A stretch of DNA of 64,000 nt. It comes from Pseudomonadales bacterium (GTDB lineage Bacteria; Pseudomonadota; Gammaproteobacteria; Pseudomonadales; DC-out160). Under the pieces are notes generated by a model. That model was not told where the DNA came from, ran no database searches, and saw only the letters and a program-made list of their open reading frames with translations. The position numbers were made by a program, and so were the translations under genes. The DNA is taken from assembly GCA_019090455.1 (NCBI GenBank), contig JAHRWA010000032.1, forward strand, positions 62,001 to 126,000, written 5' to 3'. Shown here in pieces: positions 49,780 through 58,865 of the stretch (within the stretch, counting starts at the first letter, position 1; each line of letters begins with the position of its first letter).

Positions 49780-50694
49780 ATGCCCTGGATTATCATCAAG
49801 TTCGCCCCCTCACCTGATCAATTGCCCTTATTAGAAACCCTACTGTCGAATGCAGGCGCTGGCGCTATTACCTTTGAAGATAATGCCGACCAGCCCTTGT
49901 ACGAACCTCCTCGTGGATCGATGCCTATTTGGGAAAGCACCCGGCTTTCAGCCCTATTTGAATCTGACGTTAATATCGAAAATATTACCGCACTTATTCG
50001 ATCTCAGTTTGCCAACAACACCCCACAATACCGGGTTGAAATTTTGGAAGACAAAGACTGGGTGAGAGAATGGATGGAGGCGTTTCACCCAATACAATTT
50101 GGAGACAGACTCTGGGTATGTCCGAGCTGGCGTAAACCACCGGATAAAGATGCTATCAATATGCTACTCGATCCAGGACTAGCATTCGGCACAGGAACCC
50201 ACCCCACAACAGCATTATGCCTAAAGTGGTTGGATGCCCAGCCACTCGAAGGTAAAACGGTTGTGGATTACGGTAGCGGTTCCGGCATTTTAGCCGTGGC
50301 AGCCAAGTTACTTGGCGCAGCCACCGTATGGGCCGTCGATAATGACCCTCAAGCACTCATCGCAACGAAAGCGAATGCAGAACGAAATCATATTTCTGAA
50401 CATATTCTGGTAGCTTCTCCAGAAGAGTTTGAAGAAGAGTTTATTCGAAAAAAACAGAAGGCTGACATATTGCTGGCCAACATTTTAGCAGGCCCTTTAA
50501 TACTTTTAGCGGCAACTCTTGAGAAATCACTTAAACTACAAAGTAAGCTGATACTTTCAGGCATCCTCCAAGAGCAGGCAGAAGAAGTGATAAGCCACTA
50601 CGAACGGTGGTTCAACATTGATCCTATCGTGTCAGATGGCGATTGGGTTCGCATCACAGGGATGAGAACCACAACAGAGGTCATGAACAAATGA
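49780..50694 (+). CDS. prmA: Ribosomal protein L11 methyltransferase
   Basis: PrmA trimethylates lysines of ribosomal protein L11. The 304-residue protein has the MPWIIIKF opening, DPGLAFGTGTHPTTALCLKWL and the SAM motif VVDYGSGSGILAVAAKLLGA. The motif D-Y-G-S-G-S-G differs from the usual D-F-G-C-G-S-G by Tyr for Phe and Ser for Cys, which is tolerable. Its stop overlaps the start of the zinc-ribbon/DUF3426 gene (ATGA). Confidence 0.96.
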   Translation: MPWIIIKFAPSPDQLPLLETLLSNAGAGAITFEDNADQPLYEPPRGSMPIWESTRLSALFESDVNIENITALIRSQFANNTPQYRVEILEDKDWVREWMEAFHPIQFGDRLWVCPSWRKPPDKDAINMLLDPGLAFGTGTHPTTALCLKWLDAQPLEGKTVVDYGSGSGILAVAAKLLGAATVWAVDNDPQALIATKANAERNHISEHILVASPEEFEEEFIRKKQKADILLANILAGPLILLAATLEKSLKLQSKLILSGILQEQAEEVISHYERWFNIDPIVSDGDWVRITGMRTTTEVMNK

Positions 50695-52505
50695 CAGAGC
50701 AACTGCTAACCAAGTGCCCCCATTGCGGAACCACGTTCCGCTTGAGTCCGACACAGCTGGAATCGGCAAAAGGGGCCGTTAGATGCGGTGCTTGCTTACA
50801 AGTATTTCACGCTTCAGACTATCTGGTTGACTCGGGAGAAACTGCGAATCAAACCGAATTAGATGATAACAAGCCCTATACAAGTCCAGGCATGGATACC
50901 GGGTCATTCTCCACGTCAGCCGAGACAGACAGTCAATCATTCTCATTTGACGCCACTGAAAATGATGATGAACCCGATCTATATGGTCATTCTGAGTTAG
51001 AGGTAAAAGGCGCAGGTATAGAAGAGGCTGATGAAGCTTGGGCTGAAGCGCTATTAAAAGAACTTAATGAAGAGGAATCGGATGCTAGCTTAGGACAACC
51101 CATAGATGAGTTGGAGTCTGTCGAAAAACCTGCTGACCCAGCACCTGATTTCTCCCAACTGCAATCTATCGATAACGCCAGCCAGTTGGACCAAAGTCAC
51201 TCCAAATCAGAATTTGTGAGTGAGGATCATGCCTCTGAGCCCAAACTTCCTTTTGATTTTAGCGGATCTCTGCCTGAACCAACCCGTAATTTAGGCGGTA
51301 CAGGGGAAGAACACACTGAGGATATCGATGATCCGTCAGCTCAATTTTCAGAAGGTAGTGGCAAAGCCACTCTAGATAACGAAGAGCTTACTGATACTTT
51401 TAAGGAGCTTGAATCCTTCGATACCGATACCTCTTTTCAAAACCCATTTACCGATGAACTCATTTCAAACCAGACAGTTCCTGCCAAACTAGAAGGCGCG
51501 GATGAATCTTGGGCGCAATCCATGCTCTCGGACCTAGAGGACGAGGAACAAGTCATTGATCATCATTCGTTGGAATTAGAAGAGCAGAAAACAGATGATC
51601 CAGGTTTGTTTGGGCTAGGATATCAAACTGATGAGGCTTCTGATGAGATCAAACACCAAGCTCAAGCCAGCGTTCGCAGCAAATTAGACGATGACATTAG
51701 TAGCTTCTTTGATGATGCAGAGAATGATGAATCCGACTATAACGAATTTGCTAGTAATGAAAGCACTTTCACTGAACAAGCTAATGCTGATAGCAAATCC
51801 CCTCTTTTTACTGATAATGATCTCATCCCTCAAGCACTACCCAACGGAAATTCTGCTCTGGATAATTTTGACGATGATCCAGCAGATGATGAGCTACCGA
51901 ATTTATTAACTGATCATGATAAAAACGATTCCGTCCAAGATTATCTATCGAAATTTGAAACAGAACCGATTGATAGGACAGCGCCTGAATCACGCTCTAA
52001 AAGAGGTACCCTTCGCTCTATTGGCCTAGTAGCACTTAACATCGCTGCGCTTTCCCTATTAGCCGCTCAATATACATTTTATAATTTCGATACACTGGCA
52101 CGGCAGGACAACCTTCGCCCGTATTTTCATCATGTCTGTGAAGCGGGGTTCTGTGAATTACCCAAGCGATTTGATTCGAATAAAATAAAAGGAGCAAATT
52201 TAATAGTTCGACAACACCCTACGCAAGTTAATGCGTTGGTAGTGGATGCCATTATTTATAATAGAGCCAACTTTGAGCAAGCGTTCCCAACTTTGCAATT
52301 AAGCTTTTCTGATCTTGATGGCGTACTTGTGGCTCAAAGGGATTTTTTACCTTCGGAATACCGTCAGGGGGAGCTACTGTCCATTCAAGCCATGCCGTCT
52401 AATACACCCATTCACTTATCATTAGAGATAGTGGATCCAGGACCAAAAGCAGTAAATTATCGTTTGAAATTTCATTATCTAAAGCAGCAAAAATCGAAAT
52501 CATAA
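50691..52505 (+). CDS. Zinc-ribbon and DUF3426 protein with acidic disordered middle
   Basis: The 604-residue protein starts with an MJ0042-type zinc ribbon (KCPHCGTTFRLSPTQL, then VRCGACLQVFHASDY). A long acidic, low-complexity region (about residues 45-430) follows. The end has a membrane helix (SIGLVALNIAALSLLAAQYTFY) and a DUF3426 domain with the CEAGFCELPKRFD motif. The acidic part contains two copies of an ADE-x-W-A motif with flanking acidic residues (ADEAWAEALLKELNEEE and ADESWAQSMLSDLEDEE). Function is unknown. Position and translational overlap with prmA match the equivalent Pseudomonas gene. The start is ATG 50691. Confidence 0.9.
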   Translation: MTEQLLTKCPHCGTTFRLSPTQLESAKGAVRCGACLQVFHASDYLVDSGETANQTELDDNKPYTSPGMDTGSFSTSAETDSQSFSFDATENDDEPDLYGHSELEVKGAGIEEADEAWAEALLKELNEEESDASLGQPIDELESVEKPADPAPDFSQLQSIDNASQLDQSHSKSEFVSEDHASEPKLPFDFSGSLPEPTRNLGGTGEEHTEDIDDPSAQFSEGSGKATLDNEELTDTFKELESFDTDTSFQNPFTDELISNQTVPAKLEGADESWAQSMLSDLEDEEQVIDHHSLELEEQKTDDPGLFGLGYQTDEASDEIKHQAQASVRSKLDDDISSFFDDAENDESDYNEFASNESTFTEQANADSKSPLFTDNDLIPQALPNGNSALDNFDDDPADDELPNLLTDHDKNDSVQDYLSKFETEPIDRTAPESRSKRGTLRSIGLVALNIAALSLLAAQYTFYNFDTLARQDNLRPYFHHVCEAGFCELPKRFDSNKIKGANLIVRQHPTQVNALVVDAIIYNRANFEQAFPTLQLSFSDLDGVLVAQRDFLPSEYRQGELLSIQAMPSNTPIHLSLEIVDPGPKAVNYRLKFHYLKQQKSKS

Positions 52506-52695
52506 TGGAGTAGCGCTATTTAAACTGAACATGCCGATCAAATACCCAACAAACTCGTGTTTTTATTCAGTTTATTTTACATTCAATGCCCAAAACGCTT
52601 TCCGATCCATAAAGATAACGTTATGATAGCCCACTTCTTAACCAGCCCATTTATTAATCCCTATTTTGCAGTACATTCATGATTTCTAAGCTCAC

Positions 52696-53697
52696 ATGAA
52701 CGAAGAAAGGCGCATCCAAATCGGCCCCTACTCTCTCGATAGCCAAGTTGTGCTTGCACCGATGGCTGGAGTAACGGATCGCCCCTTTCGGCAACTTTGC
52801 CGAAAAATGGGAGCAGGAATGGTCGTCTCAGAAATGTTAACAAGCGACAGCCGCCTTTGGAAATCTCGTAAATCTCAGTGGCGTATGAACCACGAAGGTG
52901 AGCGAGAACCGTATGTCGTACAAATCGTTGGCACCGATCCAGAAATGATGTCGGAAGCAGCTCGCTTAAACGTTCAACGTGGTGCTCAAATTATCGATAT
53001 CAATATGGGATGTCCTGCAAAGAAGGTCTGTAAAAAAGCAGCTGGGTCTGCTCTGATGAAAGATGAACAGCTAGTTAAGAAAATACTGATATCAGTTAAT
53101 AGCGCTGTCGATGTTCCGGTAACGCTAAAAATTCGCACCGGATGGGACAGCACCCATAAAAACGCTGTAACCATTGCCAAATTGGCAGAGGATTGCGGCA
53201 TTCAAGCACTGGCAATTCACGGTCGGACTCGAGCTTGCCGCTTCATTGGAGCAGTAGAGTACGAGACCATCGCTAGCGTTAAACAAGAAGTGTCGATACC
53301 TGTTTTTGCAAACGGGGATATAAAAAACCCTAAAAAAGCAAAAGAAGTTCTAGACCAAACCGGTGCCGATGGTATTATGGTCGGGCGAGGAGCACAGGGA
53401 CGACCTTGGGTCTTTAGAGAAATTTGTGGTTTTCTTAACGGTGAACCGCACCCAGCACCTTCTCTGAAAGAGATGAAAAATATAGTGACTAGTCACTTGA
53501 TGGATATTCATCTCTTTTATGGAGAGTACATGGGTTTACGAATATCTCGAAAACATTTTGGCTGGTACATGCAGTACCTTCCTAGTGGAAAGGACATTTC
53601 AAAACGGTTTAACCAGTTGATTACAACAAGTGAACAACTCGTCAGTGCTCAGGATTTCTTTGAGCGATTAATCGAAGGAGAGGTAATGGCGGCATGA
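52696..53697 (+). CDS. dusB: tRNA-dihydrouridine synthase B
   Basis: DusB reduces uridine in the D-loop of tRNAs using FMN and NADPH. It has [17 protein letters not shown], the catalytic-cysteine motif [30 protein letters not shown] and [12 protein letters not shown]. The 333-residue length is normal. It overlaps fis by 4 nt (ATGA), the arrangement known from enteric bacteria and Pseudomonas, where dusB-fis is co-transcribed. Confidence 0.97.
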   Translation: MNEERRIQIGPYSLDSQVVLAPMAGVTDRPFRQLCRKMGAGMVVSEMLTSDSRLWKSRKSQWRMNHEGEREPYVVQIVGTDPEMMSEAARLNVQRGAQIIDINMGCPAKKVCKKAAGSALMKDEQLVKKILISVNSAVDVPVTLKIRTGWDSTHKNAVTIAKLAEDCGIQALAIHGRTRACRFIGAVEYETIASVKQEVSIPVFANGDIKNPKKAKEVLDQTGADGIMVGRGAQGRPWVFREICGFLNGEPHPAPSLKEMKNIVTSHLMDIHLFYGEYMGLRISRKHFGWYMQYLPSGKDISKRFNQLITTSEQLVSAQDFFERLIEGEVMAA

Positions 53698-54071
53698 ATG
53701 ATTTAAACACACCGAATGAACCAACAATTGTCAACACTGAGAGTATTGATAGCGCGAGTGCTAGCGGTATTGATAACCAAGATAGCAATACCGCTAGTCA
53801 GGAGTCTTTAAAACAACACCTGACCACACCAGCGGATCAACAAAGCCAGACATTGCGTGATAATGTTGAAAAAGCTTTGCGTAATTATTTTGCCCACCTT
53901 GACGGCCAACCCGTCACTGACGTTTATCAAATGGTGTTATCAGAAGTTGAGGCGCCTCTATTGGAAACGGTAATGGAATACACTCGCGGCAATCAAACTA
54001 AAGCATCAATCCTGCTTGGTCTGAATCGTGGGACTTTACGTAAAAAGCTGAAGCAGTACGGATTAATCTAA
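53694..54071 (+). CDS. fis: DNA-binding protein Fis
   Basis: Fis is a nucleoid protein and global regulator. The C-terminal region (about residues 55-125) with [21 protein letters not shown] and the helix-turn-helix [24 protein letters not shown] is highly typical. The N-terminus has about 40 extra Ser/Asn/Thr/Asp residues (125 residues against 98 in E. coli). Its start overlaps the dusB stop, so expression is coupled to dusB. Confidence 0.96.
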   Translation: MNDLNTPNEPTIVNTESIDSASASGIDNQDSNTASQESLKQHLTTPADQQSQTLRDNVEKALRNYFAHLDGQPVTDVYQMVLSEVEAPLLETVMEYTRGNQTKASILLGLNRGTLRKKLKQYGLI

Positions 54072-54154
54072 GTCGGTTTCTAACACATCACCACATTCGT
54101 GGTAGTGTTCAGTAGCCCGTTTTAGTCTAGAGAAATCCTAAAGTAAAAATCGCT

Positions 54155-54187
54155 AAAGGAGGGTGTGTCCTGTACTCACTCTCCTTT
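54155..54187 (+). terminator. Hairpin between fis and purH
   Basis: Positions 54155-54165 pair with 54177-54187 over 11 bp, including one G-U pair, around an 11-nt loop. The following sequence is only partly T-rich (GCTCGTTTCTCTC). It could terminate fis or structure the purH leader. Confidence 0.5.
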
Positions 54188-54303
54188 GCTCGTTTCTCTC
54201 TAAAAGAATTTTATGTACGAATCATCTAGCTTCGCTTTCACCTCTTCACTATCGCCTTAACAGCAGACTGTTACCTTGAAACCTTGAAACTATCTTTCAG
54301 CTA

Positions 54304-55929
54304 ATGAGCAATTTAATCACCGCCATGAATAATACTCCCTCAAGCACGCAGCACTCAGACAGAAAAATCACTCGCGCATTAATCAGCGTTTCTGATAAAA
54401 ATCATTTAGTCCCGTTTGCAGAAGCTTTGGTAAATCGGGGTATTGAAATATTGTCCACTGGCGGCACTTATCGATTGCTGAAAGAGAATAATATCGCAGC
54501 CACCGAGGTTTCAGATCACACCGGTTTCCCTGAAATGATGGACGGTCGAGTGAAAACGCTACACCCAAAGATCCACGGGGGTATTCTCGGGCGTCGCGAT
54601 ACTGACGATGAAATAATGTTAGAGCATGGCATCGCCCCAATAGACCTAGTCATCGTCAATCTTTATCCTTTTACAGAAACCATTGAAAAACCGGATTGCA
54701 ATTTATCTTTAGCAATTGAAAACATTGATATTGGCGGACCTACAATGGTCCGAGCCGCGGCGAAAAACCATAAAGATGTGGGTATCGTAGTCAATTCGTC
54801 TGATTACGATAGTGTTCTACAAGAGATAATTAAAAACGATGGCGCTTTGAGCCAGCAATTTAAATTTGAACTCGCGGTAAAAGCATTCGAACATACTGCT
54901 AAATATGATGGCGCAATTGCTAATTACCTAGGAAGCATTAATCCTACAAGCGATGAGAAGCAAGACTTTCCTAACACATACAACACTCAGTTCATCAAGA
55001 CTCAAGAAATGCGCTACGGTGAAAACCCTCACCAAAAAGCCGCTTTTTATGTCAGCCCCTCACCCACAGAGGTTTCTGTTGCCACCGCTACACAAATACA
55101 AGGCAAAGAATTGTCCTTTAATAATGTAGCTGACACCGATGCAGCACTAGAGTGCGTGAAGAGTTTCACAACACCTGCTTGCGTCATCGTAAAACACGCA
55201 AACCCTTGTGGAGTCGCTATAGGCGACAACATTGGTCAAGCCTACGGCCTTGCTTTCGCAACAGATCCCACCTCCGCATTTGGCGGCATTATTGCGTTTA
55301 ATCGACCACTAGATTCCGACACTGCACAACGCATCGTTGAACGCCAATTCGTGGAGGTTATCATCGCCCCCGCTGTAGATGCAGACGCGACCCCTATTTT
55401 GGCAACGAAGAAAAATGTGCGCGTATTAATTTGCGGTGATTTCAGCAGCGAACAACGTATAGGTGGGTTCGATTACAAGCGTGTTAACGGCGGGTTACTC
55501 GTTCAGGAAAGAGATCTAGGTATAATCACATCTTCCGATCTAAAGATCGCCACAGAGCGAGCGCCATCAGCTCAAGAACAAAAAGACCTTTTATTTTGCT
55601 GGGTCGTTGCAAAATACGTTAAATCCAACGCCATCGTTTATGCAAAAGCAGGACAAACTATCGGCATCGGTGCAGGCCAAATGAGCCGAGTGTACAGCGC
55701 GCGAATAGCCGGAATAAAAGCCGCAGATGAAAGTCTAGAGGTCAAAGGATCAGTTATGGCCTCAGATGCTTTTTTCCCCTTCCGCGACGGCATTGATGCT
55801 GCTGCAGCTGCCGGCATCACTGCCGTGATCCAGCCTGGTGGATCAATTCGAGATGATGAAGTTATCGCCGCCGCTAACGAAGCAAACATCGCCATGGTTT
55901 TCACAGGAATGAGACATTTTCGCCACTAA
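54304..55929 (+). CDS. purH: Bifunctional AICAR transformylase / IMP cyclohydrolase
   Basis: PurH carries out the last two steps of IMP synthesis. The N-terminal cyclohydrolase part has [33 protein letters not shown]-like residues and [14 protein letters not shown]-type segments (here [19 protein letters not shown]). The C-terminal part has [20 protein letters not shown] and [11 protein letters not shown]. At 541 residues it is near the standard. An internal ATG at 54325 could be the true start. purD follows after 110 bp. Confidence 0.97.
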   Translation: MSNLITAMNNTPSSTQHSDRKITRALISVSDKNHLVPFAEALVNRGIEILSTGGTYRLLKENNIAATEVSDHTGFPEMMDGRVKTLHPKIHGGILGRRDTDDEIMLEHGIAPIDLVIVNLYPFTETIEKPDCNLSLAIENIDIGGPTMVRAAAKNHKDVGIVVNSSDYDSVLQEIIKNDGALSQQFKFELAVKAFEHTAKYDGAIANYLGSINPTSDEKQDFPNTYNTQFIKTQEMRYGENPHQKAAFYVSPSPTEVSVATATQIQGKELSFNNVADTDAALECVKSFTTPACVIVKHANPCGVAIGDNIGQAYGLAFATDPTSAFGGIIAFNRPLDSDTAQRIVERQFVEVIIAPAVDADATPILATKKNVRVLICGDFSSEQRIGGFDYKRVNGGLLVQERDLGIITSSDLKIATERAPSAQEQKDLLFCWVVAKYVKSNAIVYAKAGQTIGIGAGQMSRVYSARIAGIKAADESLEVKGSVMASDAFFPFRDGIDAAAAAGITAVIQPGGSIRDDEVIAAANEANIAMVFTGMRHFRH

Positions 55930-56039
55930 TAAGCACTACTAGCTACCATTACTCTATACAAATACAATCTCGGCACTCATCAGTACCTGCGATGTGCCCC
56001 TCTATTTTCGCTGTATAACTTACTTGATAGGATCCTTAT

Positions 56040-57377
56040 ATGAACGTTTTAATCGTAGGCTCTGGCGGAAGAGAACACGCGCTCGCGTGGAAGGCGGCGC
56101 AATCTGTAGACGTCAGTATCGTATATGTGGCACCGGGAAATGCTGGCACTGCCCTAGAAAATAAAGTGGAAAACGTAGCTCTTGGTGTTTTGGATATTGA
56201 GAAATTAGCCCAATTCGCACAGAAAAAAGACATTGAACTTACGATTGTAGGGCCTGAAGTACCACTAGTAGCAGGAATCGTTGATCATTTCCAAAGTGCC
56301 GGATTAGCTATTTTTGGACCCACTAAGGGTGCAGCGCAACTTGAAGGGTCCAAGGCATTTACAAAAGATTTCCTCGCCAGACACCATATTCCTACCGCAG
56401 CATACGGCAACTTTACAGACACAGAGAAAGCCATTGCCTACATCAAAGAGCAAGGTGCTCCTATTGTTGTTAAAGCGGATGGATTAGCCGCTGGTAAAGG
56501 AGTCATTCTTGCCCAAACAGAAGAAGAAGCCATTAATGCAGTACAAGACATGCTTTCAGGAAATACTTTTGGCGAAGCGGGCCATCGAGTTGTTGTTGAG
56601 GAGTTCCTCGTCGGCGAAGAGGCAAGTTTTATATGTATGGTTGACGGAAAAACCATCCTGCCATTGGCCACTTCCCAAGACCATAAAGCGCGAGACAACG
56701 GCGATAAAGGACCCAACACCGGCGGTATGGGCGCTTACTCCCCGGCTCCGGTAGTCACCCAAGCAATACACGACAAAATAATGGACGAAGTCATTCGTCC
56801 CACTGTCGACGGTATGGAAAAAGAAGGACACCCTTATACCGGCTTTCTTTATGCTGGTGTTATGATTGATAAAAAAGGAATTCCTAAAGTACTAGAATAC
56901 AATTGCCGATTCGGTGACCCTGAAACGCAACCAATCATGCTTCGACTAAAATCTGACATAGTTGCACTATGCAATGCTGCTATTCATCAGAAGCTAGATC
57001 AAACTGAAGCAAAGTGGGATTCCCGACCTGCGCTAGGCATTGTCCTCGCTGCCGAGGGTTATCCTGAAAATTACAACAAAGGAGATGAGATTCCAGCACT
57101 ATCGATAGGAAATGACACAAGCATAAATAATATTCCACAGGACCACAGCCTGTATCAAGGCAAAATATTTCATGCAGGAACCAAAATTAAAAATGGTCGC
57201 GTTCTAACAAACGGCGGCAGAGTGCTCTGCGCTACTGCATTAGGACGCTCTGTTTCCGAAGCACAAAAAAACGCTTACCAATTAGTAAAAAATGTCGCGT
57301 GGGAAAACGCCTACTATCGCGATGATATCGGTCATCGTGCCATTTCACGAGAAGAAGCCTTAGAAAAAAAGCAGTAG
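56040..57377 (+). CDS. purD: Phosphoribosylamine-glycine ligase
   Basis: PurD adds glycine to phosphoribosylamine in purine synthesis. The ATP-grasp enzyme of 445 residues has the GGREHALAWK opening, GPEVPLVAGIVD, VVKADGLAAGKGVILA, GPNTGGMGAYSP and EYNCRFGDPETQ. It is about 15 residues longer than the E. coli protein. It lies between purH and the CNB-rhodanese gene. Confidence 0.97.
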   Translation: MNVLIVGSGGREHALAWKAAQSVDVSIVYVAPGNAGTALENKVENVALGVLDIEKLAQFAQKKDIELTIVGPEVPLVAGIVDHFQSAGLAIFGPTKGAAQLEGSKAFTKDFLARHHIPTAAYGNFTDTEKAIAYIKEQGAPIVVKADGLAAGKGVILAQTEEEAINAVQDMLSGNTFGEAGHRVVVEEFLVGEEASFICMVDGKTILPLATSQDHKARDNGDKGPNTGGMGAYSPAPVVTQAIHDKIMDEVIRPTVDGMEKEGHPYTGFLYAGVMIDKKGIPKVLEYNCRFGDPETQPIMLRLKSDIVALCNAAIHQKLDQTEAKWDSRPALGIVLAAEGYPENYNKGDEIPALSIGNDTSINNIPQDHSLYQGKIFHAGTKIKNGRVLTNGGRVLCATALGRSVSEAQKNAYQLVKNVAWENAYYRDDIGHRAISREEALEKKQ

Positions 57378-57380
57378 GCT

Positions 57381-57411
57381 AAAACACCTATATTGCCTAA
57401 ACGGGTGTTTT
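57381..57411 (+). terminator. Probable terminator after purD
   Basis: AAAACACC (57381-57388) pairs with GGTGTTTT (57404-57411) around a 15-nt loop, just after the purD stop. The T run is short, so this is moderate evidence. Confidence 0.5.
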
Positions 57412-57643
57412 ATCATTAGAACTATCATAGCGGCTTTCAATAGGTCCCTTTGCACTCCAGCCAGAGGGACGCATATATTGACTAGTAGAATGCCGTAATG
57501 CGTTAAAATTTCCCTCAACCTAGTTCAAGTTTTTCAATAAATCTTTCACCCTTTAACTTTTCACCTCTCACAGACTCCGATTTAGAACTAAACTTTTATA
57601 AATAAAGTTTCATCAAAGACATTGAGCTGAGGAATTTGCTTGA

Positions 57644-58672
57644 ATGGACGAAAAGCCAAACATTGAGATATTACAGCAATTTATACCAATGGACAGCCTA
57701 TCAGAAAGCCATGTCGCCGAGCTATTAGCCGATGCGGCCATACAACACTTTCCGGCTGGCAAAATGATATTCAAACGCGGCCAATCCAGTAAAGCCTGCT
57801 TTTACCTAGTAGAAGGGCAGATTGACCTTTGCGACGAGAACTTTAATATATCCCCCATCGAGGCCAATACTCCAGCCTCCCAAAGAGCTTTTGATAATTA
57901 TACCCCCCATAAAGTATCTGCTGTTACCACAGGTGATGTACAGATACTGGCAATAAATAGGGACCGCTTGGACCTAGTACTAACGTGGGACCAAGCTGGT
58001 AACTATTTAGTAGAGGAGCTGGATGAGGATGTAGATTCATTGGGCAACGACTGGATGTCCAGCCTATTACAATCAAAACTATTTCAAAAAGTACCCCCGG
58101 GGAATATTCAACAACTTTTTGTCGCTTTTTCTGAAATCAGCGCTGTTTCAAAGCAAGAAATAATAAAAGAAGGTGAAAACGGTGATGACTTTTTTGTCAT
58201 CCAGAGTGGCACTGCAATCGTTCGTCGACAGGGAAAAGATAAAAAACCTAAGATTTTAGCCACCCTTGGACCCGGCAGTTTTTTTGGAGAAGAGGCTCTG
58301 ATAGGCGATACCGTTCGCAATGCGACTGTTGAGATGTCTGAACCTGGATTATTAATGCGCCTGGGTAAGGAAGACTTTAAACGCCTACTACAAGAACCCA
58401 TCCTTCACTATGTCACAACAAAAGACATCACAGATTTACGTGAATCAGGCGACTCCGTAACCATCATCGACGTGAGACTCGCTATGGAGTACTCACAAGA
58501 AAGTGGTGATGGCTCTAAAAACATTCCACTTCCAGAATTGAGGCAACACCTCCATAAACTCAATGAAGAGACTATCTATGTAACTCGCTGCGACGGCGGT
58601 AGACGCAGCGAACTGGGCGCCTATCTTCTAAACGAATTAGGTCTACAAGCCATGGTCTATAAATACGATTAA
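57644..58672 (+). CDS. Double cyclic-nucleotide-binding and rhodanese protein
   Basis: The 342-residue protein has two cNMP-binding-like domains. The first is about residues 20-130. The second, about 145-255, is the better formed, with EGENGDDFFVIQSGTAIV, GPGSFFGEEALIGDTVRNATV and the usual Glu and Arg of the phosphate-binding cassette. A C-terminal rhodanese-like domain follows, about 265-342, with IIDVRLAMEYSQESG and CDGGRRSELGAYLL. The Cys there is the likely active-site residue. There is no helix-turn-helix, so it is not a Crp-type DNA-binding protein. It sits between purD and retS, where Pseudomonas has no gene. The nucleotide ligand is unknown. Confidence 0.85.
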   Translation: MDEKPNIEILQQFIPMDSLSESHVAELLADAAIQHFPAGKMIFKRGQSSKACFYLVEGQIDLCDENFNISPIEANTPASQRAFDNYTPHKVSAVTTGDVQILAINRDRLDLVLTWDQAGNYLVEELDEDVDSLGNDWMSSLLQSKLFQKVPPGNIQQLFVAFSEISAVSKQEIIKEGENGDDFFVIQSGTAIVRRQGKDKKPKILATLGPGSFFGEEALIGDTVRNATVEMSEPGLLMRLGKEDFKRLLQEPILHYVTTKDITDLRESGDSVTIIDVRLAMEYSQESGDGSKNIPLPELRQHLHKLNEETIYVTRCDGGRRSELGAYLLNELGLQAMVYKYD

Positions 58673-58865
58673 ACACAATATTCCATACTCTCAATGGGGT
58701 TCGAGTGATAATACTCGGTTATCTCTTTGTCACCTTTATACCTTCTCCTAAATATATTAAAGTCATTAACGCAGAAACGGCACAACACTAAGGTATAATT
58801 AAGGATTTCAAACACCCCAACAGCAGAATACCCCCCAACACCAATGAAGGGCGACGCCACCCAGC

